From Burkholderiaceae bacterium (GTDB lineage Bacteria > Pseudomonadota > Gammaproteobacteria > Burkholderiales > Burkholderiaceae_D): a stretch of DNA of 64,000 bases. Below, piece after piece: positions 13,253-24,074 of this stretch (position 1 is the first letter of the stretch; the number at the start of each line of letters is the position of its first letter). Made by a program: the position numbers and the translations under genes. The notes under the pieces are model-generated. The model was given only the letters and a program-made list of their open reading frames with translations, had not been told where the DNA came from and searched no databases. Location of the stretch: NCBI GenBank assembly GCA_030158675.1, contig JAOASL010000020.1, positions 1-64,000 of the forward strand, in the 5' to 3' direction.

Positions 13253-14302
13253 TTATTTGTCCTTTGCCGTCAGCTCCCTGACTGCCTTCTCGAGCTCGCG
13301 CACGCGGTCACGCATCGCATCAAGCTGGCGCACCACGGCGGCGGTCTTTTCCCAATCGGCATTCTTCGCCAGCGGGTAGAAACCCGTGTACTGACCGGAT
13401 TCACTGATCGAGCGCGACACCAGGCTGCCCGACGAAATGTGCACATTGTCGGCAATCGTCAAATGCCCCAGCACCATGGCCGCACCGCCAAAGGTGCAAT
13501 GCTTGCCGATTTTTGCGCTGCCTGCGACACCAACGCAGCCGGCCATCGCCGTGTGCGCACCAATCACGCAGTTGTGCGCAATCTGGATCTGGTTGTCGAG
13601 CTTCACGCCGTCTTCGATCACGGTAGGGTCCAGCGCGCCGCGATCGATGGTCGTGTTGGCGCCGATCTCGACGTCATCACCGATTCGCACCCCACCCGTC
13701 TGCGGAATTTTGATCCAGCGTCCTTTGTCGTTAGCGAAGCCGAATCCATCGCCACCGATCACGGCACCCGACTGCACGATGCCGCGTTCGCCGATGTGGC
13801 AATCGGCCAGAAAGCTGACATTCGGATAAAACAGCGTATGCGCGCCAACGCGTGCGTCCTTGCCTATGAAACAGCCTGCACCGATCACGCAATGCTCGCC
13901 GACTATGGCACCGGCCTCGATGGTGACCAGCGGGCCGATTACGGCCGATGGCGCGACGCTGGCACCGGCATCAACGCTGGCACTAGGATGAATGCCCGGT
14001 AGCGGCGGCTGCGTGGCAAGCGCAGCAAAATACTGCGCTGTACGTGCGAAATAGGCGTAGGGGTTATCGCTGATGATGCGTGCGCAGGCGTAACCTGCCA
14101 GCTTCTCGTGCTCGGCACGGGAGAGGATCAGGGCACCAGCGCCGGTACCGGCTGCGGCTGCGCGCAGCTTCGGATTCGATAAAAACGTGATGTGAGACGG
14201 ACCGGCCGCTTCCAGCGGCGCAATCCCGGTAATCGTCAGCGCAGGATCGCCGATCAGCTCCCCGCCCAGGCTGTCGACCAAGTCGCCCAGTCGAGTGCTC
14301 AT
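13253..14302 (-). CDS. lpxD: UDP-3-O-acylglucosamine N-acyltransferase
   Basis: Third step of lipid A synthesis, N-acylation of UDP-3-O-acyl-glucosamine from hydroxyacyl-ACP. The 349-aa product has the N-terminal uridine-binding domain (MSTRLGDLVDSLGGELIGDP...SHITFLSNPK), then a long run of hexapeptide repeats. The catalytic histidine sits in QIAHNCVIGAHTAMAG. The C-terminal helix (DAMRDRVRELEKAVREL) is typical. It sits in the lpx operon between skp and fabZ. Confidence 0.96.
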   Translation of the reverse strand: MSTRLGDLVDSLGGELIGDPALTITGIAPLEAAGPSHITFLSNPKLRAAAAGTGAGALILSRAEHEKLAGYACARIISDNPYAYFARTAQYFAALATQPPLPGIHPSASVDAGASVAPSAVIGPLVTIEAGAIVGEHCVIGAGCFIGKDARVGAHTLFYPNVSFLADCHIGERGIVQSGAVIGGDGFGFANDKGRWIKIPQTGGVRIGDDVEIGANTTIDRGALDPTVIEDGVKLDNQIQIAHNCVIGAHTAMAGCVGVAGSAKIGKHCTFGGAAMVLGHLTIADNVHISSGSLVSRSISESGQYTGFYPLAKNADWEKTAAVVRQLDAMRDRVRELEKAVRELTAKDK

Positions 14303-14316
14303 GCGGTGACCTTGTC

Positions 14317-14838
14317 TTACTTGGCGTTAAGTGCCTTCAGCACTTTGTCGGTGATATCGATGCGCGGGCTGGAGTAAACCGCTTCCTGGAACACGATATC
14401 GTATTTTTCCGCCTCAGCCAGTTGCTTGATGACCTTGTTGGCCTTCTCCAGCACGACGGCGAGTTCCTCATTGCGACGCTGGTTCAGGTCTTCCCGAAAT
14501 TCACGCTGACGGCGCTGGAAATCTTTGTCCATCTCGGTCAGCTCACGCTGACGCTTGCCGCGCTCCGAATCCGATAGTACCGGGCCGTCCTTGTCCAGTT
14601 TTTCGGCGGTCTGCTTGAGGCGTGCAGCCAGCTCCTGCAAGTCCTTGTCACGCTTCGAAAACTCCTGCTCCAGCTTCGCGGTCGCTGCCTTTGCAGGTGC
14701 CGCATCACGGAAGATGCGCTCGGTACTGACAAAGCCGATCTTAATTTCTTGCGCGCCGGCTGCAACAGGCATGCTGGTCGCAAGCAGCAGAGCGGCGAAG
14801 CAGAAAATTACTTTTTTGACTACATCTTTCAAAATCAT
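14317..14838 (-). CDS. skp: Periplasmic chaperone Skp/OmpH
   Basis: Binds unfolded outer-membrane proteins in the periplasm and hands them to the BAM complex. The 173-aa precursor has a signal peptide (VIFCFAALLLATSMPVAAGA, cleaved around AGA-QE), then IKIGFVSTERIFRDAAPA. A long coiled-coil arm rich in Lys/Glu/Gln follows, and the C-terminus is DITDKVLKALNAK. It lies directly downstream of bamA and upstream of lpxD, the standard order. Confidence 0.94.
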   Translation of the reverse strand: MILKDVVKKVIFCFAALLLATSMPVAAGAQEIKIGFVSTERIFRDAAPAKAATAKLEQEFSKRDKDLQELAARLKQTAEKLDKDGPVLSDSERGKRQRELTEMDKDFQRRQREFREDLNQRRNEELAVVLEKANKVIKQLAEAEKYDIVFQEAVYSSPRIDITDKVLKALNAK

Positions 14839-14878
14839 TCTCCGTTACGGAAATTTTATGAATTATGCCACCGGAAAC

Positions 14879-17284
14879 TTAGAAACCGGTACCCAGCTGG
14901 AACTGGAACCGCTGCGTGTAATCACCCGGCTTGGAATTCATAGGATAGCCGAGTGACAGTTTCAGCGGACCAATCGGCGATATCCAGGACAGGCCAATAC
15001 CTGTGCTGTAACGCATGTCCGACAGGTGAATTTTTTCTCCGTCCTGCGGATTCCATACCTGACCGGCATCAAAGAAGGTGAACCAACGCAGGCTGCGATC
15101 GACACCGGTTCCCGGGAACGGGAACTGCACTTCCGCATTCATGATGACGCGCGCCGAACCTCCGATGGGTAAGCGGTAACCATTCGTACTGGCCACACGC
15201 TCGCCACTCACGTTCAGCGATCCGGCAGAGAAGCCCCGCACTGAACCGATGCCACCTGCATAAAAATTCTTGAAAATGGGGTAGGGATCGTTGCCCAAGC
15301 CGGCACCGTAATTCACCTCGCCGTTCAGTGCGAGCGTGATCGAATTCGTGATAGGCCAAAAATACTGATCCTGATACGTCGCGCGATAGTAGCGTGCCGT
15401 ACCGGCCGGCGAAATCTCAAAGTTTGCGCGGCGATAGCGACCCTTGGTGGGAATCAGCGCGCTGTCCCGATTGTCTCGCTGCCATGCTGCAGTCAGCGGC
15501 ACCGATACCGTAGTCGATGAGCCAATGCCGACCGTGGAGCTGGTGAAGTCGCAGTTGCGCTCGGCGTCGTTCAGCAAATCATCGTTGTTACGTGCGACGA
15601 ACAGCCGGTAACGGCATGGGCTGTTACTGAAAGTCTCGACACGGGTACGTTCGAGGCCGCCCCCGACAAAAATACGATCGAATTCCGACACCGGCACACC
15701 GAAGTTCATACTGGCGCCGGTAGTCTGAACGCGGAAATCCACGTTGCTCAGATAGATCGGAGGACGCGATGTACGCAGATACACATCCGTCGTACGGCTG
15801 ACACCATCCTCGGTGAAGTAAGGGTTCGTGTGGCTTAATGCAATTGTGCGGTACACGCGGCTGGTATTGACGTTGATACCAATATTGTTACCGCTGCCGA
15901 AGGCGTTGGCTTGGTTGATCGAGCCGGACAGCATCAGCTTTTCCGCGCTCGAGAAGCCGGCGCCGATCATGATCGCGCCCGTCGGTTTCTCAGCCACGCG
16001 CACATCGAGATCGACCTGGTCAGCGATGCCCGGAATCTCGACCGTGTCGATGTTGGTATCGGTGAAGAAGCCCAGACGTCCCAGGCGGTCACGCGACAGC
16101 CGGATCTTGTCGCCGTCGTACCAGGAGCTTTCGAGTTGGCGGAATTCGCGTCGGATCACTTCGTCACGGGTACGTTCATTGCCGCCGATATTGATCTGGC
16201 GAACATACACGCGCTTGCCCGGATCGACGAAAATTGTAAACGCCACCTCACCTTTGTCGCGCTTAATTTCCGGCACTGCGTTGACGTTGGCAAACGCATA
16301 TCCGAACACACCCATGCGCTCAGCGATCTTGCGAGTACTCTCATTCATCTTCTCGCCGGAGTAAGCTTCGCCCTTCTTCAGCGACACGAGTTCGGCGAAT
16401 TCTTTCTCGCGGCCCAGCATTTCACCCTCGAGCTTGATGTCGGTAACGGTGTACTTCTTTCCTTCGTTGAGGTTGACCGTGATGTAGATATTTTTCTTGT
16501 CCGGCGAAATCGATACTTGCGTCGATTCGACTGTCATCTCGAGGTAACCGCGGTTCAGATAGAACGAGCGCAGCGCCTCGATGTCACCGGCCAGCTTCTG
16601 CTTCGAATATTGATCGGCCTTGGAGTACCAGGTAAACCAGCCCGGCGTACTGAGCTTGATCTGGTCACGCAGATCGTCAGCGGAGAATGCCTTGTTGCCG
16701 ATAATGGTGATGTGCTTGATGCGCGCGACCTCGCCCTCGTCCACCACGAAGCTGACGTTCACGCGATTGCGTTCCAGCGGGGTGACGGTTGTCGTGATCT
16801 GCACGCCGTACAGACCGCGCGACAGGTATTGACGCTTGAGTTCCTGCTCGGCGCGATCGACCAGCGACTTGTCAAGGATGCGCGACTCGCCTAGGCCGAG
16901 CTCCTTCAGCGACTTGCGCAGTTGCTCCTTGTCGAATTCCTTCACACCGGTGAAATCCACGCTGGCAATTGCCGGGCGCTCTTCCACCGATACGACCAGG
17001 ACGTCGCCTTCGGCTTCGATGCGAACGTCCTTGAAGAAGCCGGTCGCATACAGCGCCTTGATCGCTGCGGCGGCCTTGTCATCGTTGAAGATTTCGCCGA
17101 CCCGAACCGGCAAGTAGCTGAACACGGTACCGGCTTCGGTCCGTTGTATGCCCTCGACGCGAATATCCTTGACGGTGAACGGATCGACCGCCAGTGCCTG
17201 CGAAGCAATGGCGGAAAATACGGCGGCAGCGATCAGACGAGGAAAAAACGGCAGCGCTTTGCGCTTGAGGTCAGATTTCATCAA
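14879..17284 (-). CDS. bamA: Outer membrane assembly factor BamA
   Basis: Essential outer-membrane insertase. The 801-aa precursor has a signal peptide ending in ASQALA-VDPFTVKDI. Five POTRA domains fill about residues 25-430, and a 16-strand beta-barrel ends in FQFQLGTGF with the expected C-terminal phenylalanine. The barrel contains the VRGF motif (GSVRGFSAGSLN). It lies downstream of rseP and upstream of skp, so chaperone and insertase share a transcript with lipid A genes. Confidence 0.97.
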   Translation of the reverse strand: MMKSDLKRKALPFFPRLIAAAVFSAIASQALAVDPFTVKDIRVEGIQRTEAGTVFSYLPVRVGEIFNDDKAAAAIKALYATGFFKDVRIEAEGDVLVVSVEERPAIASVDFTGVKEFDKEQLRKSLKELGLGESRILDKSLVDRAEQELKRQYLSRGLYGVQITTTVTPLERNRVNVSFVVDEGEVARIKHITIIGNKAFSADDLRDQIKLSTPGWFTWYSKADQYSKQKLAGDIEALRSFYLNRGYLEMTVESTQVSISPDKKNIYITVNLNEGKKYTVTDIKLEGEMLGREKEFAELVSLKKGEAYSGEKMNESTRKIAERMGVFGYAFANVNAVPEIKRDKGEVAFTIFVDPGKRVYVRQINIGGNERTRDEVIRREFRQLESSWYDGDKIRLSRDRLGRLGFFTDTNIDTVEIPGIADQVDLDVRVAEKPTGAIMIGAGFSSAEKLMLSGSINQANAFGSGNNIGINVNTSRVYRTIALSHTNPYFTEDGVSRTTDVYLRTSRPPIYLSNVDFRVQTTGASMNFGVPVSEFDRIFVGGGLERTRVETFSNSPCRYRLFVARNNDDLLNDAERNCDFTSSTVGIGSSTTVSVPLTAAWQRDNRDSALIPTKGRYRRANFEISPAGTARYYRATYQDQYFWPITNSITLALNGEVNYGAGLGNDPYPIFKNFYAGGIGSVRGFSAGSLNVSGERVASTNGYRLPIGGSARVIMNAEVQFPFPGTGVDRSLRWFTFFDAGQVWNPQDGEKIHLSDMRYSTGIGLSWISPIGPLKLSLGYPMNSKPGDYTQRFQFQLGTGF

Positions 17285-17316
17285 GAATTATTCTGGTTGG
17301 TCGGGCCCCGCGCCGG

Positions 17317-18675
17317 CTAGCCGATCAGGCGAGCGATGTCATTGAACATCGCCACCGCCATCAGGACAAGCAGCACCCCTAGTCCGGCACGCTGCAAGAT
17401 CGCACCGACACGTTCAGGCACTGGCCGCCCGGAAAAAAGTTCCAGCGCATAATACAACAAATGCCCTCCGTCCAGAACGGGAATCGGTAGCAGGTTCATC
17501 ACACCGAGGCTGATACTGATAAATGCCATAAACGACAGAAAGCTGATCCAACCCACCCGCGCCGTCTGTCCCGCATAGTCTGCAATCGTGATCGGCCCGG
17601 TGATGTTTTTCAAGGATGCCTGCCCGGTTATCAATTTAGCCAGCATCGAAACGGTCATGGCACTCGAATCCCAGGTCCGGCGTACGGCACGCGTCACAGC
17701 CTCCACCGGCGCGGACGAGACTGTCACGGTCGCGCCGGACATATCGACCTGCGCGCGAATACGTCCGACCTTGCGTTCGCCGACGCGCTCCTCGCGCGGC
17801 GTCACCTGTACCGAGAACGACTGACCATTGCGCACACCCTCGAGCAACACAGGGCGTCCTGGCGAAGCTTGCAGGCGATCGACGAAACTGCCGGCATCCG
17901 GAGTCGGCAGACCATCCACCTTGAGGATCAGGTCACCCGTGTGCAATCCTGCCAGCGCGGCCGGGCCGCCCGGCAGAATCTCGCCAAGCAAAGCCGGTGG
18001 CCGCGCCAGATCCAGTCCAAGCCGTTCGATCAACTCACCGTCGAGATCGGCTGCCGCGATGGTATCGGTTGCGAGGCGGGTTTCAATGATCTCCTTGCTG
18101 CCAGATGCCAGCGGGCGTTGCACAGACATCCGCGCTGGTTGCTGCTGCATCGCAGCCTGTACCAAGGCCCAGCGCAGCTCTCCCCACGACTGCACCGGCT
18201 CGCTATTCACCGAGGTGACCAGGTCGCCGTTGCGCAAGCCAGCCGAATCCGCAAGACTACCCTGGGACACGGCAATACGGGCCACCGGCTCAGGCATGCC
18301 ATGCATGTAGAGCCCGGCCAGAATGACGATTGCCAGCAAAAAATTCGCCATCGGACCGGCCGCGACGATGGCGATGCGCTTGGCGACCGGCTGCGCAGTA
18401 AATTCACGTGCCGCATCCTCAGGCGCGATCGGGCCAGCGTCCTCGTCACGCTTGTCGAGCATCTTTACGTATCCGCCCAGTGGCAGCGCCGACAAGGCCC
18501 ATTCGGTCTGATCCGGACCGTAGCGGCGCGACCAGACGACCTTGCCCATGCCAACCGAAAAACGCAGCACCTTCACGCCGCACCAACGCGCGACCAGGTA
18601 GTGCCCCAATTCATGAATGACTACCAGCACGCCGATCACGACAGCGAATGCGAGTATCGTCTGCAACACAACCAT
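17317..18675 (-). CDS. rseP: Site-2 protease RseP
   Basis: Inner-membrane zinc metalloprotease that cleaves the anti-sigma factor RseA and so activates the SigmaE envelope stress response. The 452-aa product carries the metal motif H21-E-L-G-H25 in the first membrane helix, two periplasmic PDZ domains around residues 115-300, and the late LDGGHLLYY motif that supplies the third ligand region. The C-terminal membrane helix is present (GLGVLLVLMAVAMFNDIARL). Located between dxr and bamA, as in most proteobacteria. Confidence 0.96.
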   Translation of the reverse strand: MVVLQTILAFAVVIGVLVVIHELGHYLVARWCGVKVLRFSVGMGKVVWSRRYGPDQTEWALSALPLGGYVKMLDKRDEDAGPIAPEDAAREFTAQPVAKRIAIVAAGPMANFLLAIVILAGLYMHGMPEPVARIAVSQGSLADSAGLRNGDLVTSVNSEPVQSWGELRWALVQAAMQQQPARMSVQRPLASGSKEIIETRLATDTIAAADLDGELIERLGLDLARPPALLGEILPGGPAALAGLHTGDLILKVDGLPTPDAGSFVDRLQASPGRPVLLEGVRNGQSFSVQVTPREERVGERKVGRIRAQVDMSGATVTVSSAPVEAVTRAVRRTWDSSAMTVSMLAKLITGQASLKNITGPITIADYAGQTARVGWISFLSFMAFISISLGVMNLLPIPVLDGGHLLYYALELFSGRPVPERVGAILQRAGLGVLLVLMAVAMFNDIARLIG

Positions 18676-18690
18676 GGCTTGCTCCGAAGG

Positions 18691-19863
18691 TCAGGCGCGC
18701 AGCAGCTGCTGCGCGCATTCACGTGCCAACTGGTCCTGCTCCAGCAGGCTGTCGAGACTCTCGACCGCGCAGTGAGGCAAGTGGTCAAGCACTTGCGCAA
18801 TCAAATCAGGAATACGCCGGAAACCGATCTGGCGATTGAGAAAAGCATCAACTGCCACCTCGTTGGCAGCATTCAGCACTGTTGCCGCGCTGCCGCCGGC
18901 GCGCAAGGCATCGAACGCCAGTTTCAGACAGGGAAAGCGCTGATAGTCAGGCTGGCGAAAATCCAGCTGCGCTATGCGCGCGAGATCGATCGGATCGACA
19001 CCGGATTCAATCCGGTCCGGGAAAGCAAGCGCATGCGCAATCGGCGTGCGCATGTCCGGATTACCCAACTGCGCGAGCACCGATCCGTCCGCGTAAGCCA
19101 CCATCGAATGGATCACGCTCTGCGGATGAATAACCACCTCGATCTGCTCCGGGGCAGCGCCAAACAGCCAGTGCGCTTCGATCACTTCCAGGCCCTTGTT
19201 CATCATCGTCGCCGAATCGACTGAGATCTTGCGGCCCATGCTCCAGTTCGGATGCGCGACTGCCTGTTCAGGCGTTACATCATCGAGCGTGGACAACGCG
19301 CGGTCGAGAAAAGGTCCGCCCGAGGCCGTCAGCAAGATCCGGCGTATGCCGTGCTGCTGGGGCTGGCGCCGGTAGGCCAGCGGCAGGCACTGGAAAATCG
19401 CATTGTGCTCGCTGTCGATCGGCAGCAAGGTGGCGCCACTGGATGCGATCGTGTCCATGAACAGCTGGCCGGAAATGACCAGCGCCTCCTTGTTAGCCAG
19501 CAGTATCTTTTTGCCTGCACGCGCTGCGGCCAATGTCGGCTTAAGTCCGGCAGCGCCGACGATCGCGGCCATCACAGCCGTACATTCGGGCGCACTCGCG
19601 ACCGCGCACAGCGCCGCCTCGCCATAGCCAACTTCGGTATCAAGGCCTTGCGCGCGCAGCAGCGCCGCCAACCGGGAGGCAGACGCAGCATTCCCAACGA
19701 TTGCAACGCGAGGCCGGAAACGCGCGCACAACGCAGCCAGTTCATCGACCCGCGTGTGCCCGGTCAGCGCATGTACGCGATAAAGGTCCGGGTGGCGTGC
19801 CACCACGTCCAGCGTAGACGCGCCGATCGAACCGGTAGCGCCGAGAATGGTAATGGCTTGCAT
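18691..19863 (-). CDS. dxr: 1-deoxy-D-xylulose 5-phosphate reductoisomerase
   Basis: Second step of the MEP isoprenoid pathway, NADPH-dependent conversion of DXP to MEP. The 390-aa product starts [26 protein letters not shown] (NADPH-binding loop). It contains [12 protein letters not shown], the metal-binding region [15 protein letters not shown], the flexible-loop region LTASGGPF and [29 protein letters not shown]. It overlaps no neighbour and lies 10 nt after the cdsA stop. The isoprenoid product feeds uppS two genes upstream. Confidence 0.97.
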   Translation of the reverse strand: MQAITILGATGSIGASTLDVVARHPDLYRVHALTGHTRVDELAALCARFRPRVAIVGNAASASRLAALLRAQGLDTEVGYGEAALCAVASAPECTAVMAAIVGAAGLKPTLAAARAGKKILLANKEALVISGQLFMDTIASSGATLLPIDSEHNAIFQCLPLAYRRQPQQHGIRRILLTASGGPFLDRALSTLDDVTPEQAVAHPNWSMGRKISVDSATMMNKGLEVIEAHWLFGAAPEQIEVVIHPQSVIHSMVAYADGSVLAQLGNPDMRTPIAHALAFPDRIESGVDPIDLARIAQLDFRQPDYQRFPCLKLAFDALRAGGSAATVLNAANEVAVDAFLNRQIGFRRIPDLIAQVLDHLPHCAVESLDSLLEQDQLARECAQQLLRA

Positions 19864-19873
19864 GCAGGAGAGT

Positions 19874-20704
19874 TTACTGGAACGGTGTCGCCATCTGCGA
19901 TGAAAGCAGGAAGGCGAGCGGCATTGAAGGGATCAGGGCGTCAATGCGATCGAGCACGCCGCCGTGACCGGGCAGCAGCGCACTACTATCTTTGATGCCG
20001 GCGCGGCGCTTCATCATCGACTCGAACAGATCGCCAACCACGCTGGCAGCCACCATCGCACAGATCATCATGACCCACAAAGTCCAGCCATAAGCATTCA
20101 GCAGTTGCGCCGGAAAGCTGGCGGCCAGCGCTGGCGTCAGCGCAGCTCCACCGGCCAGCAGAATCACAGCGAGCATGCCGCCGACCACGCCTTCCCAGGT
20201 CTTGCCCGGCGAGATGGCCGGCGCCAGCTTGTGGCGACCCAATGCGCGTCCGGCAAAATAGGCACCGATGTCGGCAACCCAGACGATCGCCATGGCCGAC
20301 ACCACGAACAAGGTCGACCGCTGCCACAGCGCGGCGATCGAGATGAAGCAGCCAAACAGCGCCAGCAGGTAGATCGCCGTAAATAAGCCGCCACGCGCCC
20401 CGCCGGTCGGCGGCAAGCCGAATTTCAGGGCCGGCAAAAAGCGCAGCGTCCATAGCAGCACGCACAATCCGGCTAGCGGAACCCACTCGGCCGGCGCACG
20501 ATCAGCCAGCCATGGCAGCAAGACAGCCGCAACCAGCGCAAGCGGCAGTGCACGGCGCACGTCGAACAAGCGCAACGCCTCCCAGCAGGCAGCACCAAAA
20601 AATATCGCCAGGGTCAGGTGAAACGCCAGCAGTGAGCCGGAGCCGAGCACCACCGCCAGCAGTGCCAGCAAGGCGACAGCCGTGATCACGCGCTGTTTCA
20701 ACAT
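19874..20704 (-). CDS. cdsA: Phosphatidate cytidylyltransferase
   Basis: Makes CDP-diacylglycerol from phosphatidic acid and CTP, the branch point of phospholipid synthesis. The 276-aa protein is very hydrophobic with about eight membrane helices. The family signature is near the C-terminus: [12 protein letters not shown], then [20 protein letters not shown] and [14 protein letters not shown]. The start overlaps the uppS stop by 1 nt, indicating coupling. Confidence 0.96.
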   Translation of the reverse strand: MLKQRVITAVALLALLAVVLGSGSLLAFHLTLAIFFGAACWEALRLFDVRRALPLALVAAVLLPWLADRAPAEWVPLAGLCVLLWTLRFLPALKFGLPPTGGARGGLFTAIYLLALFGCFISIAALWQRSTLFVVSAMAIVWVADIGAYFAGRALGRHKLAPAISPGKTWEGVVGGMLAVILLAGGAALTPALAASFPAQLLNAYGWTLWVMMICAMVAASVVGDLFESMMKRRAGIKDSSALLPGHGGVLDRIDALIPSMPLAFLLSSQMATPFQ

Positions 20705-21462
20705 CAGGAAGCCTTCCTTACCTCAACCAGCTGCGCGCTGGTGCGACCGAAACGCCGTTCACGCTTCTGGTAGGACGCAATAGCGTCATCCAGGGTGGCA
20801 GCATTGAAATCCGGCCAATAGGTATCGATGAAATACAGCTCGGTGTAGGCGAGCTGCCATAAAAGAAAATTGGAGATGCGCTGTTCGCCACCAGTGCGAA
20901 TGAACAAATCCGGCTCAGGTGCGTGCGCCATCGACAGAAAAGGCTCGAGATCTTCCTCGGCATAGGTGCTGAGACCCGGCCGCTCGGCCAGCATGCGGTT
21001 CGTTGCCTGCATCAGATCCCAGCGCCCGCCATAGTTGGCGCAGATGGTCAGCGTGAGCCGACGGTTGCAGGCGGTCTTTTCCTCTGCCTCGCAAATCTGC
21101 TCGCGCAGCCTCGGGTTGAAGCGACTCAGGTCACCAACGATCTTTACGCGGATATCGTTCGCATGCATCTTGGCGACTTCGCGATCAAGCGCGTTTGAGA
21201 ACAGGCGCATCAGCATCGCCACTTCTTCAGGCGGCCGGCGCCAGTTCTCGGAACTGAACGCAAACAGGGTGAGGTAACCGACACCACGCTCGATACAGGC
21301 CTTCACCACCCGGCGCACCGCATCCAGGCCCTTCGCATGACCGGCGACGCGCGGCAAATAACGCGACGTCGCCCAGCGACCATTGCCATCCATGATGATT
21401 GCCACGTGGGCGGGCACCATGGAAGTGTCAGGAATCTGTTGGGTGGAACTCGGTTGGCTCAT
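20704..21462 (-). CDS. uppS: Undecaprenyl diphosphate synthase
   Basis: Cis-prenyltransferase that makes the C55 lipid carrier for peptidoglycan and O-antigen. Starting at [14 protein letters not shown] the product is 252 aa. It contains [16 protein letters not shown] (catalytic Asp25), the [12 protein letters not shown] motif, and [23 protein letters not shown]. An ATG five codons further upstream exists. The shorter start is nearer to family length. Confidence 0.96.
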   Translation of the reverse strand: MSQPSSTQQIPDTSMVPAHVAIIMDGNGRWATSRYLPRVAGHAKGLDAVRRVVKACIERGVGYLTLFAFSSENWRRPPEEVAMLMRLFSNALDREVAKMHANDIRVKIVGDLSRFNPRLREQICEAEEKTACNRRLTLTICANYGGRWDLMQATNRMLAERPGLSTYAEEDLEPFLSMAHAPEPDLFIRTGGEQRISNFLLWQLAYTELYFIDTYWPDFNAATLDDAIASYQKRERRFGRTSAQLVEVRKAS

Positions 21463-21518
21463 CGTGGACGCCCGCAAAAAAGAAGGATGAAACGGTCTGG
21501 ACGAACCCGCCCGGCCGC

Positions 21519-22079
21519 TTACACGGTCAGCACTTCTTTTTCTTTGTCGACCACCAGCTTCTCGATTTCGGCAACAAACTTGTCGGTCAGCTTTTGCACG
21601 TCATCCTGCGCGCGGCGCTCGTCGTCTTCGGAAATCGCCTTGTCCTTCAGCAGTTTTTTCAGCCCTTCGTTGGCGTCACGACGAATATTGCGCACGGCGA
21701 TCTTTGCATTTTCGCCTTCGTTTTTCACGAGCTTCACCATCTCCTTGCGACGCTCTTCAGTTAGCGCCGGCGTCGGCACGCGAATCAATTCGCCGACGGT
21801 AGAAGGATTCAGCCCGAGGTCGGACTCGCGAATCGCCTTTTCTATCGTCGCCATCATCTTCTTTTCCCAAGGTTGCACGCCAATCGTGCGGGCATCCAAC
21901 AGGGTGATGTTGGCAACCTGGCTGATATGGGTCGGCGAACCGTAGTAGTCGACCATCACATGATCAAGGATGCCCGTGTGCGCACGCCCGGTGCGGACCT
22001 TCGACAGATCGGCCTTCAGCGTTTCGATCGACTTCTGCATCTTCTGCTCAGTAGTTTTCTTGACGTCAGCGACGGTCAT
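21519..22079 (-). CDS. frr: Ribosome recycling factor
   Basis: With EF-G, splits post-termination ribosomes. The 186-aa product has the three-helix-bundle sequence with [49 protein letters not shown], and [19 protein letters not shown]. The C-terminus DKEKEVLTV is typical. It follows pyrH on the same strand (33-bp gap). Confidence 0.97.
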   Translation of the reverse strand: MTVADVKKTTEQKMQKSIETLKADLSKVRTGRAHTGILDHVMVDYYGSPTHISQVANITLLDARTIGVQPWEKKMMATIEKAIRESDLGLNPSTVGELIRVPTPALTEERRKEMVKLVKNEGENAKIAVRNIRRDANEGLKKLLKDKAISEDDERRAQDDVQKLTDKFVAEIEKLVVDKEKEVLTV

Positions 22080-22112
22080 GCAATTCTCCTGTCATTCCTG
22101 AATATATTTTTC

Positions 22113-22829
22113 TCAAACATGAACCAGCGTACCTTCGTCCTGGCCGAGCACCACGTTGCGCAGCGCTCCGGGCTTGACGATGGAGAATACGCGGATCGGC
22201 AGCTTCTGATCGCGGCACAGCGCAAACGCGGTCGCATCCATGACCTGCAGGCGCTTCGATATCGCCTCGTCAAAACTGATCGTCGCATAGCGCGTCGCCG
22301 ACGGATCCTTCTTCGGATCGGAACTGTAGATGCCGTCCACCTTGGTGGCCTTCAGCACGACCTCTGCGCCGATCTCTGCGCCGCGCAGCGCGGCTGCGGT
22401 ATCAGTGGTGAAGAAAGGATTGCCGGTACCGGCGGCGAAGATGACGATCTTGCCTTCTTCGAGGTATTGCAGCGCCTTCGGACGCACATAGGGTTCGACC
22501 ACCTGCTCGATGGCGATCGCCGACATCACGCGTGCGGTCATGCCGGCCTGACGCATAGCGTCGGCCAGCGCGAGGGAGTTCATCACCGTGGCCAGCATGC
22601 CCATGTAGTCAGCGGTGGCACGATCCATACCCTGCGCGCCCGGCGCAACACCGCGGAAGATATTGCCGCCACCGATGACGATGGCAACCTCGACGCCCAG
22701 GCTGGCGATTTCCGACACATCCGCCACCATACGCTCGATCGTGGCGCGGTTGATCCCGTAGGCATCGTCGCCCATCAGGGCCTCGCCGGAAAGTTTCAGA
22801 AGGACGCGCTTATAAGCGGGTGTCGTCAT
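22113..22829 (-). CDS. pyrH: UMP kinase
   Basis: Phosphorylates UMP to UDP; hexameric and allosterically controlled by GTP and UTP in the family. Starting at [20 protein letters not shown], the product is 238 aa. It shows the amino-acid-kinase motifs [29 protein letters not shown] and the Asp-rich [13 protein letters not shown] segment. An upstream in-frame ATG at 22862 adds 11 unrelated residues and is not preferred. A terminator separates it from tsf, so it probably starts its own pyrH-frr transcript. Confidence 0.96.
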   Translation of the reverse strand: MTTPAYKRVLLKLSGEALMGDDAYGINRATIERMVADVSEIASLGVEVAIVIGGGNIFRGVAPGAQGMDRATADYMGMLATVMNSLALADAMRQAGMTARVMSAIAIEQVVEPYVRPKALQYLEEGKIVIFAAGTGNPFFTTDTAAALRGAEIGAEVVLKATKVDGIYSSDPKKDPSATRYATISFDEAISKRLQVMDATAFALCRDQKLPIRVFSIVKPGALRNVVLGQDEGTLVHV

Positions 22830-22974
22830 GCGTTGTGCTCCCTGATATGCCTGGCAGGCCATTTTGCTGTTGGTTCTGGTGCAAGCGAGTGGTCATTATT
22901 GTAAACGGCCAATCGTCATCGAGTCTTCAGAGAGTGCGCTACACGCGAGCGGCGCGCCGCCGTTCCGAAGACTC

Positions 22975-23000
22975 AAAAAAACGGGCCTCGCGGCCCGTTT
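22975..23000 (-). terminator. Intrinsic terminator after tsf
   Basis: ACGGGCC (22981-22987), loop TCGC, GGCCCGT (22992-22998), extended by A-T pairs, forms a strong hairpin. In the minus direction it is followed by six or more T (complement of 22975-22980). It lies just past the tsf stop, ending the rpsB-tsf unit. Confidence 0.85.
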
Positions 23001-23017
23001 CTGTAAAGAAAGCTTAT

Positions 23018-23899
23018 TTAAGCATTCTTTGCGGCGGCCACCTGCGCCGCCACTTCGGCAGCAAAGTCGTCTTGCTTCTTCTCGATACCTTCGCCAACGA
23101 CGAACATCGTGAATGCCTTCACGGACGTATTAGCGGCTTTCAGCATTTGCTCAACCGTCTGCTTGTCGTTCTTCACAAAAGCCTGGTTAAACAACGAGAC
23201 TTCCTTCAGGTATTTTTGCACCGAACCTTCGACCATCTTGGCAGCGATGTCGGCCGGCTTGCCGGATTCCTGTGCCTTCAGGGTAGCGACCGAACGTTCT
23301 TTTTCGATCAGCTCAGCCGGCACCTGCTCGGACGACAGCGCGACCGGCTTCATGGCGGCGATGTGCATTGCAACATCCTTGCCGACTTGCTCGTCGGCGC
23401 CGTCATATTCCACCATCACGCCGATACGGGTGCCATGCAGGTAGGAAACCAGCTTGGCCGGTGTCTCGAAACGCTGGAAGCGACGGATCGACAGGTTCTC
23501 GCCGATCTTGCCGATCAGTGCCGCGCGGATTTCATCGACCGTTTTACCGTCCAGGGGCAGCGCGGACAGCACAGCAACGTCGGCCGGGTTCTTATCGGCG
23601 ACCAGTTGCGCGATGTCCTTGGAAAACTTCAGGAAATCATCATTCTTCGACACGAAGTCGGTCTCGCAGTTGATCTCGACCAGTGCGCCCACGCCGCCGG
23701 CGATATGTGCTGCCACCACGCCTTCGGCGGTGATGCGGGATGCAGCCTTCGATGCCTTGCTGCCCAGTTTGACGCGCAGGATCTCTTCGGCCTTGACCAT
23801 GTCGCCGTCGGCCTCGGTCAGTGCTTTCTTGCACTCCATCATCGGCGCATCGGTCTTCGCGCGCAGTTCGCCCACCATTGCTGCAGTAATTGCCGCCAT
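23018..23899 (-). CDS. tsf: Elongation factor Ts
   Basis: Nucleotide exchange factor for EF-Tu. The 293-aa product starts [33 protein letters not shown] (UBA-like domain with the MMECKKAL signature) and contains [17 protein letters not shown]. Two dimerisation subdomains follow. It is downstream of rpsB and bounded on both sides by intrinsic terminators. Confidence 0.97.
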   Translation of the reverse strand: MAAITAAMVGELRAKTDAPMMECKKALTEADGDMVKAEEILRVKLGSKASKAASRITAEGVVAAHIAGGVGALVEINCETDFVSKNDDFLKFSKDIAQLVADKNPADVAVLSALPLDGKTVDEIRAALIGKIGENLSIRRFQRFETPAKLVSYLHGTRIGVMVEYDGADEQVGKDVAMHIAAMKPVALSSEQVPAELIEKERSVATLKAQESGKPADIAAKMVEGSVQKYLKEVSLFNQAFVKNDKQTVEQMLKAANTSVKAFTMFVVGEGIEKKQDDFAAEVAAQVAAAKNA

Positions 23900-24006
23900 T
23901 TTTATCTCCTAATCATTGCCGCCCGCAGGCGGCCAGAATCAAAATCCCTGAATTTTCTCGGGCCACCGCTTCCCGCAGGAAGTCAGACATGCCCGCCATC
24001 TGCCCG

Positions 24007-24035
24007 AAAAAAAGGGGCGAACGCACGTTGCCCCT
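24007..24035 (-). terminator. Intrinsic terminator between rpsB and tsf
   Basis: AGGGGC (24013-24018) pairs with GCCCCT (24030-24035), with an inner AACG/CGTT stem. The minus-strand transcript ends in seven U. It sits in the 175-bp rpsB-tsf gap and may set the S2:EF-Ts ratio by partial termination. That role is inferred. Confidence 0.75.
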
Positions 24036-24074
24036 GATTTCCCACTCCATTACGGAGCAGTCGGCACAGGTAAA

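Noticed and set aside
12527-14002. 491-codon open frame on the plus strand
   Set aside because: Antisense to lpxA, fabZ and lpxD, which are all intact and recognised; shadow of high GC content.
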